From positions 2,229,158-2,293,157 of the forward strand of contig OX638345.1 of the NCBI GenBank assembly GCA_951813535.1: DNA of 64,000 bases, given 5' to 3'. Positions 40,198 through 48,601 of this stretch are shown here, piece by piece. The number at the start of each line of letters is the position of its first letter. The stretch's first letter is position 1. The notes under the pieces were generated by a model. That model saw only the letters and a list, made by a program, of their open reading frames with translations, was not told the origin of the DNA and did no database searches. A program made the position numbers and the translations under genes. Origin of the DNA: an uncultured Dehalococcoidia bacterium. Its GTDB lineage: Bacteria; Chloroflexota; Dehalococcoidia; Lucifugimonadales; UBA3495.

Positions 40198-40226
40198 ATC
40201 GTAGACCAGGGCCGTGGTTCTGTCAA
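40198..40226 (-). promoter_or_regulatory. Sigma-70 promoter of the suf operon
   Basis: On the minus strand TTGACA (rc of 40221-40226), 17-nt spacer, TACGAT (rc of 40198-40203). The -35 is perfect; the -10 has four of six bases. It is 87 nt upstream of the sufB ATG. Confidence 0.65.
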
Positions 40227-40660
40227 CGGGAACTGTTCGTCCTCGAATCACCGGCGTTGCGGCCGCGGAATTGGTGGCAAACAAGGCGACGGCGACACCA
40301 ACCGTACTATCCCCGGAGGATGCCGGATGGCTGCCACAATCGCATCGCCAGAACCTGGAACCGACGCCATCGCCGCGCGATACAGTGCCCAGGCAACCGG
40401 ACTGCGAGCCTCAGCTATCCGGTTGGCGCCCGCTTCACATGTCGAGAATCCGGTCCGCACTTTGGCGGTGGCCTGGGCGAAGACTCCATTCCGAATATTG
40501 CGGAGGCACTCCCCGCCTCCCTAATCGCACTGGCGGATGCCGGTGGAAGTACTTCTCGGGCCGATGCTTGAAGTTTTGCCCTGGTTCCGGTTACCCTTGA
40601 TGCATAAGATTTTCAGCGTTTATCAACGTACATAATTCCAAATGGAGGTCTATAACTCTG
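40227..40660. other. Intergenic region between suf promoter and globin gene
   Basis: About 430 nt. Frames on both strands are short, with Arg/Pro-rich shadow composition. The last 60 nt are AT-rich (TACATAAT near 40629) and probably hold the globin promoter. No RNA gene or repeat recognised. Confidence 0.4.
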
Positions 40661-41107
40661 ATGAACGATGCAGATATTCGCCTGGTGCAGGACTCATTCA
40701 CCAAAGTCGAGCCCATAGCCGGCACCGCCGCCGAACTTTTCTACGACCGGCTATTCGAGCTGGACGGCGGCCTGAAGCCACTGTTCCACTCGGATCTCGA
40801 GAAGCAGGGGCGGCTGCTGATGAAAATGGTCGGAACCGCCGTCGATCACCTCACCGACCTGGACACCCTGGTTCCCATCGTGCAAGGGTTGGGCGCCCGG
40901 CACAGGATCTACGGAGTCGAGCCTTCCCACTACGACACCGTGGGGCAGGCGTTGCTGTGGACCTTGGAGCAGGGGCTCGGCGACAACTTCACTCCCGAAG
41001 TCGCCTCGGCCTGGGCCAACGCCTACGGCCTGCTGTCGGGCGTCATGATGGAAGCCGCCGGATACGAGGAAGTCTCGGGCCGGGTGCCTGAGCTCAGCGT
41101 CACTTGA
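40661..41107 (+). CDS. Single-domain bacterial globin
   Basis: A 148-residue heme globin of the flavohemoglobin/Vgb-like type without a reductase domain. The proximal His is in GLGARHRIYGVEPSHY, followed by the family phrase ALLWTLEQGLGDNFTPEV and the H-helix AWANAYGLLSGVMMEAA. The distal side is in YDRLFELDGGLKPLF. It probably binds O2 or NO in the cytoplasm. A GGAGG site is about 11 nt before ATG 40661. Confidence 0.88.
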   Translation: MNDADIRLVQDSFTKVEPIAGTAAELFYDRLFELDGGLKPLFHSDLEKQGRLLMKMVGTAVDHLTDLDTLVPIVQGLGARHRIYGVEPSHYDTVGQALLWTLEQGLGDNFTPEVASAWANAYGLLSGVMMEAAGYEEVSGRVPELSVT

Positions 41108-41156
41108 CCTTGCACAACCTTCGACGGTGTGGCGCCCGTTCCCGCGCGAACGCGCG

Positions 41157-41744
41157 TCACGGCGTTGTGGGCTTCCGGGCCCACGGCTCCCACTCCCAAA
41201 CGCGGTCGCCGCCGTCTGAGTAATGCGACACGCCGCCGGGCTCGACCCGTGACCTGCCAGTCCGGCGGTGACTATCCGACCAGGATTCGTGCCCCAATAG
41301 TCCGGCGCCGTTCGGTAGCGATAGAAACCATTCCCTGAATCGTCCCGCAACCAGGGCTTCAATGGTTTGTCTGAACCTTTCGAACTGCTCCTCGGCGTCT
41401 TCGTCGCAACCATCGCAGGCGCAATCGGGAAACGGTTCGATGCGGAAGCGTCCAAAACGCACGTAGATTCCAGGAAGTTCGTTGAACGCCACTGCGACAG
41501 GCGCGGAGTTGTCCTGTCGAGGTGTCAACCGCACGGTCGGCCTGAACGGATTCGTTACAGTCAAATACGGGTCCAGGCAATAGCCTTCGTCCCGGCTGAC
41601 CTCGTACTCGGACTCCAATCTGGACAGCAACTCCAGTGTCCAATTCACCAGCGGCAGGAACCGCTCGGGCTCGGTGACCCGAGAGTACGCTTCTCTCGGC
41701 GGCCCCTGCGGCCCCAATTGAATCTTCCCATCTCCTCCTCTCAC
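41157..41744 (-). CDS. DUF6226-like family protein
   Basis: About 195 residues. Sequence blocks SRVTEPERFLPLVNWTLEL, PFRPTVRLTPRQDN, VAFNELPGIYVRFGRF and PDCACDGCDEDAEEQFERF resemble the actinobacterial DUF6226 family as I remember it. The CxCxxC cluster suggests metal binding. The start is uncertain: GTG 41744 is chosen because family homology starts just after; TTG 41825 is the longest option. Function unknown. It is divergent from tatD. Confidence 0.6.
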   Translation of the reverse strand: MRGGDGKIQLGPQGPPREAYSRVTEPERFLPLVNWTLELLSRLESEYEVSRDEGYCLDPYLTVTNPFRPTVRLTPRQDNSAPVAVAFNELPGIYVRFGRFRIEPFPDCACDGCDEDAEEQFERFRQTIEALVAGRFREWFLSLPNGAGLLGHESWSDSHRRTGRSRVEPGGVSHYSDGGDRVWEWEPWARKPTTP

Positions 41745-41826
41745 GGCGGCGATTGGAACAACACGACAATTCGTCGAGTGTGACTGCCCCGATCTTAAGC
41801 CCAAACGCGCGGTCGGAGCCGCCAAA

Positions 41827-41835
41827 TGCTATACT
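41827..41835 (+). promoter_or_regulatory. Extended -10 promoter (TGC TATACT) of tatD
   Basis: TGC followed by TATACT, 42 nt upstream of the tatD ATG. Same form as the other TGC-TATAAT elements; no -35 box. Confidence 0.5.
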
Positions 41836-41877
41836 TCCGGCAGTAGTGCCGGGCATTGCCCGGGTTCGGAAATCTTT

Positions 41878-42693
41878 ATGGCAACAACGCCCATTTTTTG
41901 CGACGCCCATACCCATCTGGACCAGTATGTGCCGGAAGAAATACCCGGCATACTGCAACGGGCGCAGGAAGCCGGCGTCGGCTACATCCTTCTTGCCGGC
42001 ACCACCTTCGAATCCACGGAGCGGTGCATCGCCCTGACCGACGAGCACCCGATGTTCTACGCCGGGGTGGGCATCCACCCGATGCAGGCCGACGACCCGG
42101 TGGATGACGACGCCTACGCCCGGCTTGAATCCCTGGCACGGGACAACCCTCGGGTCGTTTGCATCTCGGAGGTTGGCCTGGATTACCTGCCGAGTTCTCC
42201 CGACCACGAGGTTCAGGACCAGGTATTCCGCGCCCACATCCACCTGGCCAAGAGCCTGGGGTTGCCGATAATCTTCCACTCCCGCGAATCTCATCCCGCC
42301 GTGTTCAAGGTCCTGCGCGAGGAAAACGCCGGCCTCGTGGGCGGCGCGATGCACTACTTCCAGGGCGATGCCGAGACGGCCCGAGAGGCCATCGACTGTG
42401 GTTTCTTCATCTCCCTGGCCCGGCCGCTGACTAGACTGGAGGAACTGCGCGAAGTAGCGCGCGATATTCCGCTGGAAAACATCGTGCTTGAAACCGACGC
42501 CTACCCGCAGCCGTTCAAGAAGTACCGGCACAACTGGACCGAACCGCGTCACTTGGCCGACGTGGCCCAGTGCCTTGCCACCGTCAAGGGCATCTCGGTG
42601 GAGGAGGTGGCGGAGGTGACGACGGCAAACCTGAGCCGGCTGCTCCGCATCGATATCCCAAGCGTCCCCGGCTCTACCGATGCGCTGACGTAG
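41878..42693 (+). CDS. tatD: TatD family metal-dependent hydrolase
   Basis: A 271-residue TIM-barrel nuclease. Metal ligands are DAHTHLD, SEVGLDY (Glu), IIFHSRES, GAMHYFQGD and LETDAYPQP. The GIHP motif is present. TatD proteins act as DNases or D-aminoacyl-tRNA deacylase-like enzymes. The ATG follows the promoter noted above. The Tag-like gene begins 52 nt later. Confidence 0.93.
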   Translation: MATTPIFCDAHTHLDQYVPEEIPGILQRAQEAGVGYILLAGTTFESTERCIALTDEHPMFYAGVGIHPMQADDPVDDDAYARLESLARDNPRVVCISEVGLDYLPSSPDHEVQDQVFRAHIHLAKSLGLPIIFHSRESHPAVFKVLREENAGLVGGAMHYFQGDAETAREAIDCGFFISLARPLTRLEELREVARDIPLENIVLETDAYPQPFKKYRHNWTEPRHLADVAQCLATVKGISVEEVAEVTTANLSRLLRIDIPSVPGSTDALT

Positions 42694-42745
42694 TGGTGGG
42701 TCGTCTTGCGCCCGACCGGTTCGAGTATTCAGCCAGGAGCACGTT

Positions 42746-43219
42746 ATGACCACGCAACAGGAACGCCAGCATCCCGAAGCTCCGGAACAAATCGAACCGC
42801 AGAGCCTGAATGACTACCTTGAGGTCATGACCAAGGCCGTGTTCCAGAGCGGCATGTCCTGGAAGGTGGTCAACACCAAGTGGCCCGGGTTCCAGACCGG
42901 CTTCCAAGGGTTCGACGTGGCTGCGGTGGCAGCCATGGACGAATCGGCCATCGATACGCTGGTCGCCGACACGGCCATCATCCGAAACCGTCGCAAGATC
43001 GTCGCCACCGTGCACAACGCCCAGAAACTCATCGAATTGGAGGAAGAGCACGGCGGGGACATCCGCAACTACCTGCGATCCCACGGTGACCTCGAGGCCA
43101 CCATCAAGGATGTGCGCAAGCAGTTCAAGTACATGGGCGACGTCGGCACCTACTACTGGCTGTACGTCACCGGCGAAGACGTGCCCAGCTGGGATGAATT
43201 CTGCAGCCGCAGCCACTAA
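42746..43219 (+). CDS. Short DNA-3-methyladenine glycosylase I (Tag)-like protein
   Basis: A 157-residue protein. The core phrases MTKAVFQSGMSWKVVNTKW, FQGFDVAAVAAMDES and IRNRRKIVATVHNAQKLIEL correspond to the Tag helical domain. E. coli Tag has an N-terminal Cys/His and a C-terminal HxxxC that bind zinc; here the N-terminal part is different and the C-terminus ends just after YYWLYVTGEDVP, so the zinc snap appears absent. Possibly a divergent glycosylase or a non-catalytic relative. Confidence 0.75.
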   Translation: MTTQQERQHPEAPEQIEPQSLNDYLEVMTKAVFQSGMSWKVVNTKWPGFQTGFQGFDVAAVAAMDESAIDTLVADTAIIRNRRKIVATVHNAQKLIELEEEHGGDIRNYLRSHGDLEATIKDVRKQFKYMGDVGTYYWLYVTGEDVPSWDEFCSRSH

Positions 43220-43282
43220 GAATCCGTCCAATTCAATCCCGACCATCTGTCCATCCATGCGATTCCCTCGGAGGTTGAGGCC

Positions 43283-43873
43283 ATGACCACCCCCGCGACC
43301 TGCCAACTGGCCCTGAAAGAGTGGGCGATCACCGTCAAGGCCCTGGCCGACGGCGACCAGATCATGATGCTGCGCAAGGGCGGCATCCACGAGGAGAGCA
43401 AGGACTTCCGGGTGGTGCACCCCGAGTTCCTGCTCTACCCCACCTATCTGCACCAGAAGGAAGACCTGCTCAAGGACAGCCATCAGCCCGCGTTGCGCCA
43501 ACTGCTGGCCGACGATCCAGACGACAAGGACGCCGTCACCTTCACCCACTGGGCCCGTGTCCACGAGCTCATCGAAATCGACCAGCAGGGCAAGGTCGAA
43601 GGCCTGGCGCCGCACCACATCTGGACGGACACCTACGCCCAGTCGCGGCTGCACTGGAAGCCCATGGTCCCGCTGACCATCATGCTGCTGCGGGTATACG
43701 CGATGGAACAACCCACCACCGCGCCGTTCATCCCCGAATACGGCGGGTGCAAGTCTTGGGTTGACATCATCCCCACCGTCCGCCTGGGAGACGCCAAGCC
43801 GGTGCTGGACGACGCTCGCTTCAACGAAATGGTGGAAGCGGTGCGGGGGAGCCTGGGGTTGGTGCCGGTTTAG
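43283..43873 (+). CDS. DUF1802 family protein
   Basis: A 196-residue protein whose N-terminus CQLALKEWAITVKALADGD, then IMMLRKGGIHEESKDF and PEFLLYPTYLHQKEDLLK, match DUF1802. No catalytic motif with a known role is visible. It is 63 nt downstream of the Tag-like gene with GGAGG before the ATG. In some genomes this family lies near DNA repair or restriction genes, which fits, but that is a weak argument. Confidence 0.8.
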   Translation: MTTPATCQLALKEWAITVKALADGDQIMMLRKGGIHEESKDFRVVHPEFLLYPTYLHQKEDLLKDSHQPALRQLLADDPDDKDAVTFTHWARVHELIEIDQQGKVEGLAPHHIWTDTYAQSRLHWKPMVPLTIMLLRVYAMEQPTTAPFIPEYGGCKSWVDIIPTVRLGDAKPVLDDARFNEMVEAVRGSLGLVPV

Positions 43874-43985
43874 CTCCCTGGAAAATTTGCTGACACCGTC
43901 CGGTTGACGGCCAAGAGCCGGGTTCGCTACATCATAGTCGCACTAATCCTGCCGACTATCCCCGGGCGGCGCGTGGCATAAACCG

Positions 43986-44687
43986 GTGGGATTGAGCGCC
44001 GTCACTACGGAGTTGACCGCTTTGGTACAGAAAGAACTGGTCGCGGCGGAGGGGTATCAGCCCATCAGCAGTGTGTGGGAAGGCAATGATGGGGACCTGT
44101 TAGAAAACATGCTGCAGTTCTATGCATCAATCGCCCCAGAGCCGATATTGGACGCCACATACAACCGGGGACGCTTCTGGAAGGGGTCGTCACGGCACGT
44201 TATATCGATGGACATCAACCCGAAATTCGAGCCAATGATCGTAGGCGACAATCGGGTTATGGAAGGTGTGCCGGACGCCGAGTTTGGAGCTGTCGTTTAC
44301 GATCCCCCTCACGTTGGTCCACAGGGCCGGGACAAGAGCAGCAAGAAATTCGATGAGGATTTCGGGGCCACAGTTGCCTGCGGGAAGGAACACGACTGGA
44401 GCTTGAGCTATCTCTACCCGCCATTTTTGGACCAGGCGAAACGGGTATTGAAACCTGAAGGTTTGCTGTTGGCTAAAATCACGGACATGGTCAATAGCCA
44501 CCGTTCGAAGTGGAGTCACTGCGATTTCATGAGAATGGCCGATGAAGCCGGCTTTACAGTTTGCGATTTGATCATCAAGATCCGCTCCGGGCCGATGACG
44601 TCAACGAAGTGGTCCACCGCTTATCATGCCCGGAAGCGGCATTGCTTTTGGATCGTGTGCCGAAACAGCTCCAAGTGCGAGCGGTAG
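43986..44687 (+). CDS. DNA amino-methyltransferase of a type II restriction-modification system
   Basis: A 233-residue SAM-dependent methylase. Motif I-like segment PILDATYNRGRFW, acidic strand HVISMDINPKFEP, and motif IV VVYDPPHVGPQGRDKSSKKF are present. The DPPH tetrapeptide marks N4-cytosine or N6-adenine methylases, not C5 enzymes. It precedes the Eco29kI-like nuclease by 3 nt and presumably protects the same site. Base composition is less GC-rich than the flanks, suggesting horizontal acquisition. Start GTG 43986 has no strong ribosome site; other starts are possible. Confidence 0.78.
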   Translation: MGLSAVTTELTALVQKELVAAEGYQPISSVWEGNDGDLLENMLQFYASIAPEPILDATYNRGRFWKGSSRHVISMDINPKFEPMIVGDNRVMEGVPDAEFGAVVYDPPHVGPQGRDKSSKKFDEDFGATVACGKEHDWSLSYLYPPFLDQAKRVLKPEGLLLAKITDMVNSHRSKWSHCDFMRMADEAGFTVCDLIIKIRSGPMTSTKWSTAYHARKRHCFWIVCRNSSKCER

Positions 44688-44690
44688 TCC

Positions 44691-45275
44691 GTGCGAGCCT
44701 ATGATCCTTTGAGCGTGGACGAGTTGGGTCGCAATGCGGCACGCGCCTTGATGGAATATCCGGCTGACGCATTGCCACCGAACGCGAGTTTTGTTGGTGT
44801 GGGAGTGTATACACTGCACTATGTTGGGACGTTCCCTGCGTACATCGGCCTCGGTGAGGACGCGCCCATCTACGTTGGCAAGGCAGACCCGCCGGGGAGG
44901 CGACAAGGGCGAACTTCAGTGACTTCGGGCACAACTGCGTTGTACCGCCGGCTGTCGCATCACGCAGAGTCGATCAAATCAGCATCTAACTTGGACCTTG
45001 CGGATTTTCGTTGTCGCTGGCTAGTGCTTGATCCGGTATGGATTGGTCTCACCGAGCAAGTGCTGATCGCTGAGTATCAACCGATATGGAATGTGGCCAT
45101 CGACGGATTTGGTAACAACGATCCTGGTCGAGGGAGATGGAATCAGCGGCGCTCACAGTGGGACACCTTGCACCCTGGTCGAACGTGGGCGTTCAATCTC
45201 CAGGATCGCGCCGAAACAGTGACTGAGGTCATGGATGTCATCAGCACTTTCCGAGCCAGCGACAGTCCCAAGTAG
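44691..45275 (+). CDS. Eco29kI-like GIY-YIG type II restriction endonuclease
   Basis: A 194-residue nuclease closely following the Eco29kI pattern: YDPLSVDELGRN at the start, GVGVYTLHYVG and APIYVGKADP as the GIY and YIG strands, LYRRLSHHAESI, LDLADFRCRWLVLD, TEQVLIAEYQPIWN, VAIDGFGNNDPGRGRWNQ, DTLHPGRTWA. Residues equivalent to the catalytic set are all there: Y40, Y61, R87, H91, E122, N134, with the R-x3-H and E-x11-N spacings of Eco29kI. Eco29kI cuts CCGCGG; the same target is inferred, not shown. Start GTG 44691. Confidence 0.88.
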   Translation: MRAYDPLSVDELGRNAARALMEYPADALPPNASFVGVGVYTLHYVGTFPAYIGLGEDAPIYVGKADPPGRRQGRTSVTSGTTALYRRLSHHAESIKSASNLDLADFRCRWLVLDPVWIGLTEQVLIAEYQPIWNVAIDGFGNNDPGRGRWNQRRSQWDTLHPGRTWAFNLQDRAETVTEVMDVISTFRASDSPK

Positions 45276-45426
45276 CCTGATCGCATTACGGTCGTCTATC
45301 AATTGTCGTATCGTAGAACCCAACGTGGAGGACGAATTCCTGCCGACCGGAACGTCGGCAAGTCCACAGCCAAACCACTCACATAGATTGAAAATCCACC
45401 TCACCAGTACACGAGGACGTACCACC

Positions 45427-46434
45427 ATGAAATACCGCCAACTCCCCCGCACCGACCTGATGCTCTCCGAGGTTGGCTTCGGCGTTTGGACCGTGGCCAC
45501 CAACTGGTGGGGCCGCATCCCCGAGGAGACGCGCCGCCAATTGCTGGAGGAAGCGCTGGAACTGGGCATCAACTTTTTCGACACCGCCGACACCTACGGC
45601 GATGGCTACGGCGAAGACGTACTCGCCAAGTTCATGAGCCACCGCCGCCACGAGATGATCATCGCCACCAAGTTCGGCTATGACATCTACGACCAGACCA
45701 CCCCCCGCGTCGGCCACCAGGAGCGCCCGCAGAAGTTCGAGCCGGAGTTCATCCGCTTCGCCTGCGAGCAGTCCCTGCGCCGCCTCAAGACCGACTACAT
45801 CGACCTCTACCAGCTGCACAACCCTCGCATCGAGGCCATCGAAAACGACGAGGTCTTCGAGACCCTCGAGGAGTTGAAGCACGAGGGAAAAATTCGTTAC
45901 TACGGCTCCGCCCTGGGCCCCGACATCGGCTGGTTCGAGGAAGGCCAGGCCAGCATGGAAGAACGCCATGTCAGCAGTTGCCAGATCATCTACAGCATCC
46001 TCGAGCAGGATCCGGCGAAGGACTTCTTCCCCATTGCCTCGAAGGAACAGGTCGGCCTGCTGTCCCGCGTGCCCCACGCCTCCGAGGCGCTGACGGGCCG
46101 CTACGACGAGCCGCCCGAATTCGATGAGAACGACCACCGCTCATACCGCCGGCACCAGTGGCTCAGCGAGGCCTTGATCAAGGTCGATCAGGTTAAATTC
46201 CTCGCCGGCGAGGAGGTCGGGCGCACCATGAGCCAGGCCGCCATCCAGTTCGTGCTCCACCAACCGACCATCACCAGCGTGTTGCCCAACTTCACCACGC
46301 TGGACGAGTTGAAAGAGTACTCGGATGCAGTGGACACACCTCCCATTACCGAGGGCGACCAGGCCATTATCGATGATCTCTGGGCCAACAATTTCCACAT
46401 CGAAGAGGCGGAACCGGCCTTCCGCGAGATCTAG
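45427..46434 (+). CDS. Aldo/keto reductase
   Basis: A 335-residue AKR barrel. The catalytic tetrad is visible: Asp in NFFDTADTYGDG, Tyr in the same loop, Lys in IATKFGYD, His in LYQLHNPRI. The C-terminal cofactor part follows as SQAAIQFVLHQPTITSVLPN. NADPH-dependent carbonyl reduction is expected; substrate unknown. ATG 45427 is chosen because family homology begins at MKYRQL and GAGGACG precedes it; the frame extends upstream without support. Confidence 0.93.
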   Translation: MKYRQLPRTDLMLSEVGFGVWTVATNWWGRIPEETRRQLLEEALELGINFFDTADTYGDGYGEDVLAKFMSHRRHEMIIATKFGYDIYDQTTPRVGHQERPQKFEPEFIRFACEQSLRRLKTDYIDLYQLHNPRIEAIENDEVFETLEELKHEGKIRYYGSALGPDIGWFEEGQASMEERHVSSCQIIYSILEQDPAKDFFPIASKEQVGLLSRVPHASEALTGRYDEPPEFDENDHRSYRRHQWLSEALIKVDQVKFLAGEEVGRTMSQAAIQFVLHQPTITSVLPNFTTLDELKEYSDAVDTPPITEGDQAIIDDLWANNFHIEEAEPAFREI

Positions 46435-46551
46435 GTGAACCCGCCGCGGGTGAATCGCGGGCTACGATAGCTCCGTGCATTGCAACGTGCCCCGGCTTGA
46501 TTCGCCCTTCCGTCCCGAAAGCGTTGTCAACGCGACGAATTCGGCGACAGT

Positions 46552-46594
46552 TTGACACTGGAATGGGCTAGTGATAACTTTCACATAGCCCATT
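46552..46594 (+). promoter_or_regulatory. etfBA promoter overlapped by a perfect dyad (operator or leader hairpin)
   Basis: TTGACA at 46552-46557 and an AT-rich -10 (GATAACTT, 46574-46581). A 9-bp perfect dyad, AATGGGCTA at 46562-46570 and its complement at 46586-46594, brackets the -10. An inner GTGA/TCAC pair extends it to 13 bp with one bulge. A dimeric regulator could bind here. Confidence 0.55.
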
Positions 46595-46624
46595 TTCGTA
46601 TTGCCACAGGAGAGTGCGTTCCTG

Positions 46625-47425
46625 ATGCCCGTTAACATTTGCGTGCTGGCCAAACAGGTCGTCGACCCGGAGATGCCCGCCGCCGCCTTCCGTATTGATC
46701 CCGATGCCCGGCAGGTGGTCCCGCCGGCCAACATCCCGCCCGTGGTCAACGGCTTCGACGAAAACGCCGTCGAGGCCGCCCTGCAGATCAAGGATGAGCA
46801 GGGCGCCAACATCACCGTCATCTCCTCCGGCACCACCTTCGCCCTCGACGTGATGAAGAAGCCGCTGTCCATGGGCGCCGACGAGCTGGTGCTCCTGCAG
46901 GACGACGCGTTCGCCAACTCGGTGGACTCGTTCTTCACCGTGCAGCTGCTCACCGCCGCCATCAACAAGCTGGGCGGCTTTGACCTGATCATTTGCGGCC
47001 GTCAGGCCTCCGACTGGGACAACGCCCAGGTGCCCTTGGGCGTGGCCGAAACCCTCGGGATGGCGTGCATCACCCTGGGCAAGAAGGTGGATGTGCAGGA
47101 CAGCAAGGTGGTCGTGGAACGTCTCGCCCCCGACGGCTTCGAGGTCGTCGAGGCGGACCTGCCCGCGCTGGTCACCGTCAGCAACGAGCTGGGCCAGCCC
47201 CGATATCCCACGCTGCGGGGAATCATGGCGGCCACCCGCAAGCGGCCGACGGTGTGGACGACCGGCGACCTAGACCTCGACGACGCCCAGCTGGAGCCAC
47301 GCCTGACCTTGCACGATCTGTTCGTGCCCGAGCGCGACCAGGACTGCGAGATCATCGAAGGCGACGACGATATGGATTCCGCCCGCAAGCTGGCGTTGCG
47401 GCTCCGCGAGGACCGCCTCATCTAA
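46625..47425 (+). CDS. etfB: Electron transfer flavoprotein, beta subunit
   Basis: A 266-residue ETF beta. Family blocks are ICVLAKQVVDPE, NGFDENAVEAALQIKDE, ADELVLLQDDAF, DLIICGRQASDWDNAQV and LPALVTVSNELGQPRYPTL. With EtfA it carries electrons from acyl-CoA or other flavin dehydrogenases to the quinone pool. ATG 46625 is used; GGAG lies about 13 nt upstream, slightly long. etfA follows after 67 nt. Confidence 0.94.
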   Translation: MPVNICVLAKQVVDPEMPAAAFRIDPDARQVVPPANIPPVVNGFDENAVEAALQIKDEQGANITVISSGTTFALDVMKKPLSMGADELVLLQDDAFANSVDSFFTVQLLTAAINKLGGFDLIICGRQASDWDNAQVPLGVAETLGMACITLGKKVDVQDSKVVVERLAPDGFEVVEADLPALVTVSNELGQPRYPTLRGIMAATRKRPTVWTTGDLDLDDAQLEPRLTLHDLFVPERDQDCEIIEGDDDMDSARKLALRLREDRLI

Positions 47426-47492
47426 CCTCATTGCAACGCATCGGCGGGTCGGCGACCCGTCCCATTTTCGGACCCCAACCACGGAGTGAAAA

Positions 47493-48491
47493 ATGGCAGA
47501 CGCAACCGGCATCCTCGTTTTCGGCGACGCCCCCGACGGGCAGTTGGCTTCAACCGCTCAGGAACTGCTGGCCGCCGGACGTGCCCTGGCCGACACCCTC
47601 AATCAGGAACTGGCCATCGCTATAGTCGGCGCCGATCCTGCCGACGCTCCCCAGCAGGCCATCACCCAGGGTGCGGACAAGGCCTACGCGGTGACCAACC
47701 CCGCCCTCGCCGACTATCACCCTGATCTATACCTGTCCGCGATGCAGTCCGTGGCCGCTGAAGCCAACCCGGGGATCATCCTAATCGCGCGCAACAACGA
47801 AGGCCGCGAATTGGCGCCGCGTCTTGCATTCCGCCTTGGCGTAGGCTTGGCGCAGGACTGTCTCGAAGTGTCCGCCGACGCTGGCACGGGTCGCCTGTTG
47901 GCGAACCGCCCCGTTTATGGCGGTAGCGCCATTGCCGTGGTCAGTTGCACCCATACTCCCCAGATCGCCGCCATCCGGCCCAAGACCTATGAGCCGTTGG
48001 ACGCCGACGCCGGACGCAGCGGCCAGGTCGTCGCCTTCCCAGTGGAAATCGATGCCTCGGCAGCGAAAACCCGCGTCGTTGACGTTGTGAAGGAGGAGGC
48101 CGAAGGCATCAAGCTGGAGGACGCCCGCATCGTCGTGTCCGGCGGGCGCGGCCTCGGCGGACCCGAGCCCTTCTCCCAGCTTGAAGAGTTGGCCGGCCTG
48201 TTGGGCGGAGCAGTGGGAGCGTCCCGCGCCGCCGTGGACTCCGGTTGGGTTCCAGCTAACTACCAGGTGGGGCTCACGGGCAAGACGATCACTCCCGATC
48301 TCTACATCACGGTTGCGATCTCCGGCGCCAGCCAGCACATGGCCGGCTGCAGCGGGTCCAAGGCCATCGTCGCCATCAACAGGGACGCCGACGCCAACAT
48401 CTTCAAGGAAGCCCGCTACGGTGTGGTCGGCGACTGGGAGAAGGTGATCCCCGCCCTGATGGAGACGGTGCGGGAGTTGACGCAGTCTTAG
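47493..48491 (+). CDS. etfA: Electron transfer flavoprotein, alpha subunit
   Basis: A 332-residue ETF alpha. The C-terminal FAD domain has [54 protein letters not shown] and [20 protein letters not shown] with [17 protein letters not shown]. All FAD-contact motifs are intact. It ends in a clear hairpin terminator, so etfBA forms one unit. Confidence 0.96.
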   Translation: MADATGILVFGDAPDGQLASTAQELLAAGRALADTLNQELAIAIVGADPADAPQQAITQGADKAYAVTNPALADYHPDLYLSAMQSVAAEANPGIILIARNNEGRELAPRLAFRLGVGLAQDCLEVSADAGTGRLLANRPVYGGSAIAVVSCTHTPQIAAIRPKTYEPLDADAGRSGQVVAFPVEIDASAAKTRVVDVVKEEAEGIKLEDARIVVSGGRGLGGPEPFSQLEELAGLLGGAVGASRAAVDSGWVPANYQVGLTGKTITPDLYITVAISGASQHMAGCSGSKAIVAINRDADANIFKEARYGVVGDWEKVIPALMETVRELTQS

Positions 48492-48515
48492 CGACCGGGT
48501 CACCGTAGACTTCGA

Positions 48516-48545
48516 GCCGCCGGGATTACAGTTCCGGCGGCTTTT
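48516..48545 (+). terminator. Rho-independent terminator of etfBA
   Basis: 8-bp GC stem (48516-48523 with 48534-48541), 10-nt loop, then TTTTC. It lies 25 nt after the etfA stop. Confidence 0.85.
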
Positions 48546-48601
48546 CATTAGTGTGCTCCGCGAATCACCCCGCCGCGAGCGCGCTTTGGGCTCCTGGCCG
48601 C

